From contig PEAB01000016.1 of the NCBI GenBank assembly GCA_002753395.1, positions 1 through 53,150 on the forward strand: a stretch of DNA of 53,150 nt. Reading direction: 5' to 3'. This stretch comes from Nitrospirae bacterium MYbinv3. GTDB lineage: Bacteria > Nitrospirota > Thermodesulfovibrionia > Thermodesulfovibrionales > Magnetobacteriaceae. The notes under the pieces are model-generated. The model saw nothing but the letters and a program-made list of their open reading frames with translations, did not search any database and was not told the DNA's origin. Positions 27,972 through 36,192 of this stretch are shown piece after piece; within the stretch, counting starts at the first letter, position 1; each line of letters opens with the position of its first letter. The position numbers and the translations under genes are program-made.

Positions 27972-28571
27972 ATGGTTAAACTTATCAAGTGTGTTAATGG
28001 TCATTTCTATGACAAGAGTAAGACGGCTACATGTCCTCACTGTGAGAAGATAGAGAGCATATTGGATCCAACGGCTTCGATCTTCACCCTAAGTGGGACG
28101 TCAATGAGCACGGCAAGCGATGTGTTGTCAGACGATGAGACAAGCAACAGCCCTATCGAGTCAACCATCCCTGTTTTTGACTCAACAGCAGTTGAGGAGT
28201 TGGATAGACAGGTATTTAACCCTACCACTGGATGGCTGATTATGCTAAAAGGTGATCTCAGAGGGAGCGACTATCGTCTAAAAACTGGCAAAAACACTAT
28301 TGGAAGAAGCAAGGAAAACCATATAAGCATTGGGACTGACAGGTTAATGTCTCGCAAACATGCCTCGTTGTTCTATCACCCCAAGATCAACAGTTTTTTC
28401 ATAGAGGATCACTCCTCCCACGGTACACTGCTCAACGGTCAGCCTGTATTACAGAGGACTGGGCTTAAGAATATGGATGTTATAGAGATTGGCGAGACGA
28501 AATTCTTGTTTAAGACCTTGTGCGATGATGACTTCATGTGGGAAGATTTTAAAAAAGACGCCGCTGTCTAA
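27972..28571 (+). CDS. FHA domain protein with N-terminal zinc ribbon
   Basis: A 199-residue soluble protein. CVNGHFYDKSKTATCPHCEK near the start is a Cys4 zinc-ribbon-like segment. The FHA domain (about residues 95-185) shows TIGRSKENHISIG, MSRKHASLFY and DHSSHGTLLNGQPV with the phosphothreonine-binding residues present. This architecture occurs in genomes with type VI secretion or Ser/Thr phosphorylation clusters, but none of those genes are here. AGGAGGT precedes the ATG. Confidence 0.85.
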   Translation: MVKLIKCVNGHFYDKSKTATCPHCEKIESILDPTASIFTLSGTSMSTASDVLSDDETSNSPIESTIPVFDSTAVEELDRQVFNPTTGWLIMLKGDLRGSDYRLKTGKNTIGRSKENHISIGTDRLMSRKHASLFYHPKINSFFIEDHSSHGTLLNGQPVLQRTGLKNMDVIEIGETKFLFKTLCDDDFMWEDFKKDAAV

Positions 28572-28746
28572 TTATATCTGTGAACTTCAACCTTAGATGT
28601 AATAGTGCATAGTAATATACTGGTAGTATCATTAACATGTATCCTCTTAAAAACTTCGAAGGTTAATCTGCTGTATCTTTTGGTTTGCTTACTTCTGCTT
28701 CATCTTCATCGGGAAACCACTCTTACGATCAATAAAGGATGGATAG

Positions 28747-28795
28747 AATCTGCTTTCGCAGAGCCTGTTCCCTGACTTGAACAGGGAAATGACAC
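28747..28795. repeat. Degenerate REP-type hairpins
   Basis: CTGCTTTCGCAG and CCTGTTC...GAACAGG stems in the 255-base gap after the FHA genes; related to the interior of R3/R4 elements. Confidence 0.4.
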
Positions 28796-28827
28796 GCATT
28801 GACAGACATGTTCAGGTGTACAATAAA

Positions 28828-29304
28828 TTACAGCAGCCCCTTGTGTTTAAGTGCCTCTTTTACGTCAGGGTTTTTAGCCGCCATTTCCTTGAGTGCTTCC
28901 ACAATCAATTCAGAATGTTCATCGACTTCCTTGGTTTTTCGTATGACAGGGGCAATAGCTGTACGTCTGTTCCATAACACAAATCCCATTAAAAGCCACA
29001 TGCCGCCAAAGAGCACTCCAAAGCCCCAGAGCATTAGTGTTGTTATTTCGGCCTTCATATTTTTCATGTCGGCTTTTATCTCTGCCTTGAAGTTATTCAT
29101 ATCGGCCCTCATCTCAGCTTTGAAGCTATTCATATCGGCTCTCAGATCGTCTATCCGCTGATTTGTAGACTTAAGGCCCTCTTCGAGTCTTATGATCCTA
29201 TCCCTGTCTTCCTGCGTAAAGGGGACGTCCCTGGCCTGTGAGGGCTTATCGGCAGCCAGAACAATTACCACTGCCGCTAATAAAAGCGCTATCGCCTGCC
29301 TCAT
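28828..29304 (-). CDS. Coiled-coil membrane protein with 11-residue repeats
   Basis: About 158 residues from the ATG at 29304. The frame stays open to 29397, but that extra part is encoded by an R2 element and lacks a start signal, whereas 29304 opens a signal or anchor helix (MRQAIALLLAAVVIVLAAD). Three near-identical 11-residue units (RADMNSFKAEM, RADMNNFKAEI, KADMKNMKAEI) form a coiled coil, followed by a membrane helix (LMLWGFGVLFGGMWLLM). Function unknown; similar proteins are frequent beside repeats in such genomes. An 18-base perfect palindrome sits directly upstream. Confidence 0.75.
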   Translation of the reverse strand: MRQAIALLLAAVVIVLAADKPSQARDVPFTQEDRDRIIRLEEGLKSTNQRIDDLRADMNSFKAEMRADMNNFKAEIKADMKNMKAEITTLMLWGFGVLFGGMWLLMGFVLWNRRTAIAPVIRKTKEVDEHSELIVEALKEMAAKNPDVKEALKHKGLL

Positions 29305-29313
29305 GCTTAAATA

Positions 29314-29331
29314 ATAACACGATCGTGTTAT
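29314..29331 (-). promoter_or_regulatory. Perfect 18-base palindrome, probable operator
   Basis: ATAACACGATCGTGTTAT lies 9 bases before the ATG at 29304. On the minus strand it sits in the 18-base spacer between TTGTTT and TATTAT, a plausible promoter, as expected of a repressor site. Confidence 0.5.
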
Positions 29332-29357
29332 ACTAAACAAGTCTGGTATCTTTTTTA

Positions 29358-29459
29358 GGTAGTCCTGCACAAGTAGTGGTGACAGTAAACTTAACACCTT
29401 CCCCTAACCCCTCCCATCAAGGGAGGGGAATTGAATATCACTACCTCTGCAGGACTACC
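29358..29459. repeat. R2 mini-element, complete
   Basis: 102 bp with perfect 12-base terminal inverted repeats GGTAGTCCTGCA, extending imperfectly to about 25 bases, and a central CCCCTCCCATCAAGGGAGGGG palindrome. The best copy of the family. Confidence 0.8.
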
Positions 29460-29487
29460 GATGGATTTTATGCTTTTTTTTAAACCT

Positions 29488-29529
29488 AATCCTGACAATC
29501 CTTTAATCCGTTAAATCGTGGTTCAGACA
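29488..29529. repeat. R5 repeat
   Basis: AATCCTGACAATCCTTTAAT followed by CCGTTAAATC and GGTTCAGACA. Shared with 31561-31601 (inverted) and 34205-34247. Confidence 0.65.
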
Positions 29530-29654
29530 GTTTTTTCTAATGCTATTGCCCTGACACCCAAAAAAAGTGTGTAGAATAAAAAATATACTTTGTTGTATAC
29601 TACGACCATTGTCAGGCGCATCAAGAGATTAATTCGAGTATTAAAGAGGTAACG

Positions 29655-31550
29655 GTGACTATAGGATTCAATGCAATTAAGGAACGATACATAGCAGTAT
29701 TTTTAGCGATACTTACGTTATTCTCTTGGACGGGTAGCGTGTTAGCCGTCATAGAGGAAGACGAGGCAGTGCTCAAGATGTACTACGGCAAAGACGCCCT
29801 CGCTTTGGCCCCGACAAGGTACCTGAGAGACGTATCGCAGACGGCAGAAAATATGGTGGTAATAACGGCAGGCGATATAGAGGCGATGAACGCCCACACC
29901 GTGGCCGAGGTGCTAAACCGCGTGCCAGGTCTTAGAATCATTATGATAAATGCTTATGGTAACCTTGCGATGCCTAGTATACAGGGCTCCGAGAATAGAC
30001 ACGTACGGCTGATGATAGACGGTATAGCTGTTAATACAATCGGTGATAACTTTCCGACTGTAGGTGACATACCGGTGCAGCACATCGATCATATAGAGAT
30101 AGTAAAGGGGCCAGCCTCGGCAACGTGGGGTTCATCCCTCGGTGGAGTTATTAACATTGTAACGAAATCAGGTGAGTCAGTTGGTCATAACGGAGGTATG
30201 CTTTCAGGTTCATATGGTGTAAGAGGCAGCGGAGACTACAGGGCTGAGGCCTCTGGTAAGGTCAAGAACTTCAGTTATTATATCTATGGAGGAGAACTCA
30301 GGTCTGACGGGTTTGCTCACCACGATAAATTTGAGATGAATAGTTTTTATACAAAACTTATATGGAATCTGTCGCAGGTTTTAAAGGTGAGATTGACCCT
30401 TGGGTATAACGATAAAAAAAGCCAAGGAGGAGAGGTTCTTAACACATATTTACAAGATATATCCTCTAACAGACTCGATACAACGTTGAGTCTGATATAT
30501 ACTCCAGATAAAGATACCGATCTGAGCCTCTCATTTAGGGATACTCAAGGTAGACTTAAATCCATAATTGCATATCTCCCCCCCATCGTTACCACACCGT
30601 CTATTAAGAAAACCGATGATGACAGAATGCAAAGTTCATTGCTATATACAAAGAAGAAAGGAAGCGAACTATTTTCTATAGGATGTGACTACGAAGACGT
30701 GGCTGTAGAATCAATAACAAAGGCAATGAATGGAAGATCTCAGGAAAAAATTTCTTTTTTTGTAAACAATACATTTTTGCTTCCTAACTTCACTATTACA
30801 CCTGGTATCAGGTATGAGCATGTTAGCACTGGTGAAGATATATTGAGTCCGAGTCTAGGTGCAACCTACGAGCTGTGGAAAGATATGCTCTTGCGGTTTT
30901 ATACTGCAAGAGGTTTTAATACCCCACCTCTTGGCCTTATGTATGGTGCAGGCAGTCTATATACAGCATCAAATCCAGATCTTAAATCAGAGAAGGTATG
31001 GTCGTACAACATAGGTTTGGAAACGAAGGCGTTGAAGTATGTATGGCTTAAGGCCTCAGTTTTTACACATGAAGTATCGGATGCTATTGATAGGGAGAAG
31101 TTGAGTGAGACCAAATACAGATTTGCAAATATAAACAAACAAAGACGCCAGGGGTTTGAGGTTGAGGTTGAAACTATCCCTATTAGCAATACAGTAATTT
31201 CTACAGGGGTAGGATTGGTAAATGCCAAAAATCTGACCACGGGTGATCCTGTGCAGGAGGCAAGCGGGTATACTATTGACGTGGCTGCAAAGTATGATGA
31301 TAAAGGCACCGTAAAGATGCTGTTAAATGGTCATTTTATAAAGTGGTATGATGTAGTTGAAGACGTTAAAGGTACGTTCAACAGCTTTGTCTTTGATTTT
31401 AATGCAAGTAAGTTGATCTATAAGAGCGGTACCACAAAGATTGAATTGTTTCTAACAGGACATAACATCCTTAACAACTCACAATATGCCTATGATATAT
31501 ATAAAAACCCTGGTAGATGGGTAGAAGGAGGTATGCGGTTTAGGTACTAA
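29655..31550 (+). CDS. TonB-dependent outer-membrane receptor
   Basis: A 631-residue receptor with GTG start at 29655 (AAGAGGTAA upstream). Signal peptide to about residue 32 (FLAILTLFSWTGSVLAV). The plug domain (about 60-165) has VVITAGDIEAMNAHTVAEVL and EIVKGPASATWGSSLGGVIN; the rest is the 22-strand barrel, ending in an aromatic residue (Phe-Arg-Tyr) as outer-membrane proteins do. It imports a substrate such as a siderophore, cobalamin or metal complex using TonB energy; ligand not predictable. No tonB, exbBD or ABC genes adjoin it. Size is near the small vitamin B12/colicin type. Confidence 0.9.
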   Translation: MTIGFNAIKERYIAVFLAILTLFSWTGSVLAVIEEDEAVLKMYYGKDALALAPTRYLRDVSQTAENMVVITAGDIEAMNAHTVAEVLNRVPGLRIIMINAYGNLAMPSIQGSENRHVRLMIDGIAVNTIGDNFPTVGDIPVQHIDHIEIVKGPASATWGSSLGGVINIVTKSGESVGHNGGMLSGSYGVRGSGDYRAEASGKVKNFSYYIYGGELRSDGFAHHDKFEMNSFYTKLIWNLSQVLKVRLTLGYNDKKSQGGEVLNTYLQDISSNRLDTTLSLIYTPDKDTDLSLSFRDTQGRLKSIIAYLPPIVTTPSIKKTDDDRMQSSLLYTKKKGSELFSIGCDYEDVAVESITKAMNGRSQEKISFFVNNTFLLPNFTITPGIRYEHVSTGEDILSPSLGATYELWKDMLLRFYTARGFNTPPLGLMYGAGSLYTASNPDLKSEKVWSYNIGLETKALKYVWLKASVFTHEVSDAIDREKLSETKYRFANINKQRRQGFEVEVETIPISNTVISTGVGLVNAKNLTTGDPVQEASGYTIDVAAKYDDKGTVKMLLNGHFIKWYDVVEDVKGTFNSFVFDFNASKLIYKSGTTKIELFLTGHNILNNSQYAYDIYKNPGRWVEGGMRFRY

Positions 31551-31560
31551 CGATAAGGGA

Positions 31561-31601
31561 TTGTCTGAACTAGGATTACACGGATTAAAGGATTTACAGG
31601 A
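31561..31601. repeat. R5 repeat, inverted copy
   Basis: TTGTCTGAACTAGGATTACA followed by CGGATTAAAGGAT; complement of the R5 unit. Directly followed by an R3 mini-element. Confidence 0.6.
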
Positions 31602-31611
31602 ATGAGATTTT

Positions 31612-31798
31612 GTATCTTCTTTATATTTCATGGTAATTATGCTTTTAAGCTTTCTGGATTCCTGCTTACCCCTGTTCAAGCCAGGGGCAGGCTGTGGAAT
31701 GATATACATGGAAAGCGCCTATACTGTCATTCCCACGAAAGTGGGAATCCATAATCTTGAAACCATAAACAATTTACCATGCTTTTTAAATAGGATAC
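31612..31798. mobile_element. R3 mini-element (IS66-type relic ends, REP interior)
   Basis: 187 bp. Left end GTATCTTCTTTATATTTCAT, right end (minus strand) GTATCCTATTTAAAAAGCAT; these correspond to the two unlike ends of the relic at 2474-3795. The interior holds CCCCTGTTCAAGCCAGGGG and CATTCCCACGAAAGTGGGAA hairpins. It cuts off the PIN-domain relic at its right edge. Confidence 0.7.
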
Positions 31799-31908
31799 AC
31801 ATTATCCTCATCTTTTAAATGTGCAAACTTCTTATAAACCGCTAAATGATTTTTTGAAGTCTGATCATAGAAAAAGGCCACCATGTTGGTATCAAACAAG
31901 AAGTTCAT
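31786..31908 (-). pseudogene. VapC-like PIN-domain toxin, C-terminally truncated
   Basis: ATG at 31908 opens NFLFDTNMVAFFYDQTSKN, a PIN-domain N terminus with the first catalytic Asp. After about 36 residues it enters the R3 element and stops. A normal PIN toxin has about 130 residues. It begins 6 bases after the antitoxin remnant. Confidence 0.65.
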
Positions 31909-31914
31909 GCAATA

Positions 31915-32043
31915 TTACCCATCATGCTTAAAGGAGAAATCCTCTCTAAATTCTTTTAAGCTTTTCAATGTATGTCTACTAAGACCGGCAAATGTACTAT
32001 CATTGTGAATTTCTTCTGCTAGGCGGGCCCACTTTGAAGATAG
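31915..32043 (-). pseudogene. Antitoxin remnant, N-terminally truncated
   Basis: An open frame running out of an R1 repeat reads SKWARLAEEIHNDSTFAGLS and ends SFKHDG before a stop at 31915, just ahead of the PIN start. The position and style suit the antitoxin of a VapBC-like pair. Its start is replaced by the R1 repeat at 32042. Confidence 0.5.
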
Positions 32044-32104
32044 AAGGGGAGACTCTGTCTCCCCTCAGACCCCTCTGCAAGGGGACCAGTCCCCTTGACC
32101 CCCT
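32042..32104. repeat. R1 double-hairpin repeat, short form
   Basis: GGGGAGACTCTGTCTCCCC and AAGGGGACCAGTCCCCTT. Adjoins the antitoxin remnant. Confidence 0.75.
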
Positions 32105-32232
32105 TATAATCCAACATCTTACATTCTGAAACATAATATACCTCTTTGAATGCAACTTAGTATCATTCCCGCATAAGCTCGAATCCTCAATAACAAAGAC
32201 CGTCTGTCTATTTTTTATAGAATCGATTTATC

Positions 32233-32421
32233 GTATCTTCTTTATATTTCGTGGTAACGATGCTTTTACGCTTTCTGGATTCCTGTTTACCCCTGTTCAA
32301 GCTAGGGGCAGGTTGTGGAATGACATATTTTGTAAACGCTCATTACTGCCATTCCCACGAAAGTGGGAATCCATAATCTTGAAACCATAAACAATTTTAC
32401 CCTGCTTTTTAAAGATGATAC
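32233..32421. mobile_element. R3 mini-element
   Basis: 189 bp, ends GTATCTTCTTTATATTTC and, on the other strand, GTATCATCTTTAAAAAGCA; interior hairpins as in the copy at 31612, about 600 bases away in the same orientation. Confidence 0.7.
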
Positions 32422-32563
32422 GATTCATGCAAACTGCTACTCTCTGATGAGTAAATGCTTACTTATCTTGACTCAAAGAATAAGAAAGCGACATTATAGA
32501 ACATAAGGGGTTTCATCTGAACTACGTGGGATTTAACATGATGAATGCAAAGGAGGCAGCGCT

Positions 32564-33244
32564 ATGACATTTGAAGATGTAATGATGGGCTTTGAAGCAA
32601 TAAGAAATGATTTTGAAGCAATAAGAAATGATTTTGAAGCAATGAGAAAGGATAGTGAAACTCGAATAAAAGAGTCTCAAGAAAGGAGAAAAGAACTTAA
32701 AGATGTAATGATGGGCTTTGAGACGATGAGGAAGGATACTGAAACTCGTATCAAAGAATCTGAAAAGACAGCAAAAGAACTCAAAAAGGTAGTTGCTGGT
32801 CTCTGTGAAACACGGAAAACCGTGGAGGCCCTAACCGGCAAGTGGGGCAACTTTGTGGTAGGGTTAGTCTTACCGGCAACAAAGAAAATGTTTAGAGAAA
32901 AGGGTATTGTTCTAAAGAATATTTTTAAAGGCGCTGAAAGCTACGAAGATGACGCTAAAATGGAAATAGATATACTGGCTGTTAATGGTGATTATGTAGT
33001 AGCCATAGAGGTTAAGAGTACATTAGGGATAGACGATGTAAATGATCACCTGACTCGACTGTCCAAGTTTAAACAAGCCTTCCCGACATACGCTAATCGG
33101 ACTGTAATAGGCGCTGTAGCAGGTATTGTCATAAATGAAGGCGTTGATAGGTATGCTTATCAGAAAGGCCTCTTTGTTATCGGCCAGAGCGGCGATACGG
33201 TCAAGATACTAAACGACGAGAAGTTTACGCCTCGGTGCTTTTAA
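32564..33244 (+). CDS. Coiled-coil PD-(D/E)XK nuclease-fold protein (DUF3782-like), copy 1
   Basis: 226 residues. Residues 1-80 are a charged coiled coil built from repeats of NDFEAIR/KDSETRIKES. After KWGNFVVGLVLPATKKMF comes a nuclease-like core: EIDILAVNGDYVVAIEVKST gives the D...ExK active-site pattern. Such proteins are abundant in cyanobacteria and Nitrospirota, and their DNA targets and roles are unknown. AAGGAGGCAGCGCT precedes ATG. A tandem copy starts 57 bases after the stop with a similar upstream region, so gene and leader were duplicated together. Confidence 0.85.
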   Translation: MTFEDVMMGFEAIRNDFEAIRNDFEAMRKDSETRIKESQERRKELKDVMMGFETMRKDTETRIKESEKTAKELKKVVAGLCETRKTVEALTGKWGNFVVGLVLPATKKMFREKGIVLKNIFKGAESYEDDAKMEIDILAVNGDYVVAIEVKSTLGIDDVNDHLTRLSKFKQAFPTYANRTVIGAVAGIVINEGVDRYAYQKGLFVIGQSGDTVKILNDEKFTPRCF

Positions 33245-33301
33245 TGGGTTTCATCTGAACTCTGTGGGGTTTAACATAATAAAGACAAAGGAGATAACGC
33301 T

Positions 33302-33919
33302 ATGACATTTGAAGATGTAATGATGGGCTTTGAAGCAATAAGAAATGATTTTGAAGCAATAAGAGATGATTTTGAAGCAATGAGAAAGGATAGTGAAACT
33401 CGAATAAAAGAGTCTCAAGAAAGGGGAAAAGAACTAAACAAAGTAGGTAAAGAACTCAAAGATGTAGTTGCTGGTCTTAAACAAACAAAAGACACTGTAG
33501 ATGCACTAACTGGCAAGTGGGGCAACTTTGTGGTAGGGTTAGTATTACCGGCAACGCAAAAGATGTTTATGGAAAAAGGAATCGAGGTGGAGACTATCTC
33601 TCGAAGTGTACAGAGTAAGGTAAAGGACGCTGAAATGGAGATTGATATACTGGCAGTTAATGGTGAGTATGTCGTAGCAATAGAGGTTAAGAGTACATTA
33701 GGGGTAGATGATGTAAATGACCACTTGGAAAGGTTAGCCAAGTTTAAGCAGGCGTTTAAGATATACGCTGACAGGATTGTTATAGGCGCTGTAGCAGGCA
33801 TCGTTATAGAAGAAGGGGTTGACAGATACGCTTACAAGAAAGGCCTGTTTGTTATCGGCCAGAGCGGCGATACGGTCAATATACTAAACGACGAGAAGTT
33901 TACGCCTCGGCGCTTTTAA
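33302..33919 (+). CDS. Coiled-coil PD-(D/E)XK nuclease-fold protein (DUF3782-like), copy 2
   Basis: 205 residues, tandem paralogue of the gene at 32564. The first 39 residues are almost identical; the coiled coil is then shorter by a repeat block, and the nuclease core has diverged more (MEIDILAVNGEYVVAIEVKS keeps the D and ExK residues). AAAGGAGATAACGCT before ATG mirrors the leader of copy 1. Near-identity at the start with divergence later hints at gene conversion or a recent duplication with selection on the core. Confidence 0.85.
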   Translation: MTFEDVMMGFEAIRNDFEAIRDDFEAMRKDSETRIKESQERGKELNKVGKELKDVVAGLKQTKDTVDALTGKWGNFVVGLVLPATQKMFMEKGIEVETISRSVQSKVKDAEMEIDILAVNGEYVVAIEVKSTLGVDDVNDHLERLAKFKQAFKIYADRIVIGAVAGIVIEEGVDRYAYKKGLFVIGQSGDTVNILNDEKFTPRRF

Positions 33920-34019
33920 GGAGGGATGGTCTGTTTTACACAAACTGGGGGATGCTCCGAACGATCCGTTTAATCTCCCTTATGACACCCAAACGTCCCA
34001 AACTCAGTAAAATTTATTA

Positions 34020-34192
34020 CTACACTTTTGCACTTTTTTATAAACCAGCGTTTTATGCAGCTCTTGAAAATAGATTCCCGCTTTCGCGGGAATGACAGCA
34101 AATAGCGTTTTTGGGTGTTCTATGTCGTTCCTGCGTAAGCAGGAATCCAGAAAGCTTAAAAACATAATTACCATGAAATATGAAGAAGATAC
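34020..34192. mobile_element. Composite mini-element with an R4 left end and R3 right end
   Basis: Begins with the R4 end (TACACTTTTGCACTTTTT), contains the same ATTCCCGCTTTCGCGGGAAT and ATTCCTGCGTAAGCAGGAAT hairpins as 15159-15306, but finishes with the R3 end (minus strand GTATCTTCTTCATATTTCAT). A recombinant of two families. Confidence 0.6.
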
Positions 34193-34204
34193 GAGATTTT
34201 ACTT

Positions 34205-34247
34205 AATCCTGTTAATCCCTTAATCCGTTAAATCGCGGTTCAGACAA
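34205..34247. repeat. R5 repeat
   Basis: AATCCTGTTAATCCCTTAAT followed by CCGTTAAATCGCGGTTCAGA; best copy in the window. Confidence 0.65.
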
Positions 34248-34260
34248 TGTGTAGTTGGTC

Positions 34261-34839
34261 TTACACCTCTTGTTTGATATAATTCTCATCCATTTGCAGT
34301 AGAAAAAACGATGACAATAGTATTGCTACAGCGCTTGTGGTGAAAAGCATAGAGTAGCCGTAATACTTTACGACAATGCTTCCGACAACCAGTCCAACGG
34401 CAGAGGCACAGGTTAGAAAAAAGTTATATGTGCCAACCGCCTGCCCCCTGCTTTTCCTTATAGGTAGAAGGTCACTTAGGAGGGCTACTCTAATGGTTGT
34501 TAAGATACCACCTACCATACCTAAAACAAACTGTAGGGCATAAAAGTGTACAGTAGTGGTAGCATGAGGGTAAAAAACAAATATTACCGCTTGTAATACG
34601 CCTGCGGCTATAAGAAACGGCTTTCTTGTCCCTCCAAATAGCCTGTCCGATATGTAACCGGAGAAGAACGTCGTCAAGGCCTGAGATACCATCATTATAG
34701 CCATCGCAATACCCATTTCAACAAATCCCTTACTTGCAAGAAGAACCGTAATGTAGGGACCTACTATTCCCGTTACAACAGCAAAGACACTGCTATTTGC
34801 TGTAAACATCCTCATGTTTTTTTTCATTACGTCGTTCAT
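34261..34839 (-). CDS. Half-size MFS-type transporter, probable peptide exporter or truncated
   Basis: 192 residues with about six membrane helices, matching only the N-terminal half of a major facilitator. FFSGYISDRLFGGTRKPFL is the MFS loop 2-3 motif (G-x-x-SDR-x-G-x-R). The stop lies where the central cytoplasmic loop would be, and only repeats follow, so the C-terminal half may have been lost; alternatively the short form may work as a dimer. The ATG overlaps the end of the radical SAM gene by 4 bases, so the two are translated together, which suggests export or handling of the modified peptide. Confidence 0.75.
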   Translation of the reverse strand: MNDVMKKNMRMFTANSSVFAVVTGIVGPYITVLLASKGFVEMGIAMAIMMVSQALTTFFSGYISDRLFGGTRKPFLIAAGVLQAVIFVFYPHATTTVHFYALQFVLGMVGGILTTIRVALLSDLLPIRKSRGQAVGTYNFFLTCASAVGLVVGSIVVKYYGYSMLFTTSAVAILLSSFFLLQMDENYIKQEV

Positions 34840-36134
34840 TGCACGTCGTATTCTATGTCTTGCTTGATTAAAGTCCCAAAGGCCTTTTGAAAAAAAGGTA
34901 ATCGACAGTCTACCTTGTCCATATTCTTATGCTGCAGATATGACACGTAACGGCAGCCCCCCCTGCAGAGAGGTAAATACTTACATTCATCACGACACTT
35001 TGGTGTGTTCTGTAAAAGATCGAGATTATAGATCTCGCTAAAATCTTTTACGCCTGTAAATACATCACCTATCTTGTACTGTTCTACACCAACCATACCA
35101 GGGCATTTGTACAACGAACCATCAACGTCAATCGTAAAAAAATTCTTATGCTCTACAGCACATAGGAAAGGATAAATAAATGGCTTTGCCTTTATGTTTC
35201 TCTGGAGTTTATTTTGTCTTAGAAAGGGTAAGGCTTCAGCAATCCATGACATACCAGATGATGCGCAGCCAACACCGCAGCCAGTGTCTAAAACTGGTGC
35301 AAATCTAACGAGTGATAACTTATCTGCTATGGAGAGACTACAGAAGAGATCTAATAAAGGTATAAAGGCGCTTTTGTAATTTTCTTGCGTGTATAGACAG
35401 TTAATCCCTATCTTTAGTATATTATTATCTAGTGCATAACAGATATTATATATAATGTCCTCGAAACTGCTTTTTCCGGATTTTCGAGGTCTGGACTTGT
35501 TATGGTTTTCTTTAATCCCGTCTATCGTAATGACTGCCCCCGTAACTCCTAAGTCCCTTAGAGACTCTGATATCTCCGGTGTCATCAACGAACCATTGGT
35601 CGTTATAGAAAAAGCAACTTTTAGGTTGTCTGATATAGACTTAATCTTTCTTGTGAGACTGTCAATTACGTGAAATGCTACTAACGGTTCACCGCCAAAA
35701 ATCACAACCTTGAGCGATTCAACTTGCTGATCTTCTTTATTGTTTAGCATGTATTCACGTGTGAACCTGGTGATGCCATCAATCACCTCCTCTGTCATAG
35801 TACCAGATGTCTTTATGTCATTTTGTATGCAGTGTGGACAAGCGAAATTACAATTCCGTGTTATGATAACCTGCAAAACTGCTTCCTTGTAGAACTGGCT
35901 CGGATAATCAAGAACTTCACTCTTTTCTTGCTCTGTATCTTTTACAAGGAACCCCTCCTGTCGCAAGATTTCTTTATCTTCATCCTTGAATAACTCCAGA
36001 CCATTTTCAACTTGTATTATTGTTCCATACCGCGTAGAACAGAGGTAGGTGCAACCATAATCCTCTATTTTATCTTCAATGGTTACAACAAATCTTGAAA
36101 GTTCTTCACTGCTCTTGCTTTTATTATTCTGCAT
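34836..36134 (-). CDS. Radical SAM/SPASM peptide-modifying enzyme
   Basis: 432 residues. Residues 1-75 look like the N-terminal peptide-recognition-type region of SPASM maturases. The radical SAM cluster is CNFACPHC (Cys 95, 99, 102), followed by VVIFGGEPLVAF and ITIDGIKENHNKSR. The C-terminal SPASM region has CPGMVG and a run CRDECKYLPLCRGGC with a later Cys, enough for auxiliary iron-sulfur clusters. Enzymes of this type form thioether or carbon crosslinks in ribosomally made peptides. A 32-codon Cys-Cys peptide frame with a strong ribosome site lies 124 bases upstream, and a half MFS gene overlaps downstream. Confidence 0.9.
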   Translation of the reverse strand: MQNNKSKSSEELSRFVVTIEDKIEDYGCTYLCSTRYGTIIQVENGLELFKDEDKEILRQEGFLVKDTEQEKSEVLDYPSQFYKEAVLQVIITRNCNFACPHCIQNDIKTSGTMTEEVIDGITRFTREYMLNNKEDQQVESLKVVIFGGEPLVAFHVIDSLTRKIKSISDNLKVAFSITTNGSLMTPEISESLRDLGVTGAVITIDGIKENHNKSRPRKSGKSSFEDIIYNICYALDNNILKIGINCLYTQENYKSAFIPLLDLFCSLSIADKLSLVRFAPVLDTGCGVGCASSGMSWIAEALPFLRQNKLQRNIKAKPFIYPFLCAVEHKNFFTIDVDGSLYKCPGMVGVEQYKIGDVFTGVKDFSEIYNLDLLQNTPKCRDECKYLPLCRGGCRYVSYLQHKNMDKVDCRLPFFQKAFGTLIKQDIEYDVQ

Positions 36135-36159
36135 TTTTTATTATTATCCTCGTATAAAA

Positions 36160-36192
36160 CAAAAAAGAGCAGAGATCGAAACCCCTGCTCTT
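36160..36192 (-). terminator. Rho-independent terminator or attenuator between peptide and maturase genes
   Basis: On the minus strand AAGAGCAG pairs with CTGCTCTT around a 12-base loop and is followed by TTTTGTTTT. It lies after the peptide frame and before the radical SAM start, so it would favour peptide over enzyme expression by partial read-through. A further palindrome ACTCTTAAGAGT is at 36195-36206. Confidence 0.7.

Noticed and set aside
28572-28827. Plus-strand frames at 28777-29161
   Set aside because: They run antisense to the coiled-coil membrane gene and reflect its 11-residue repeats.
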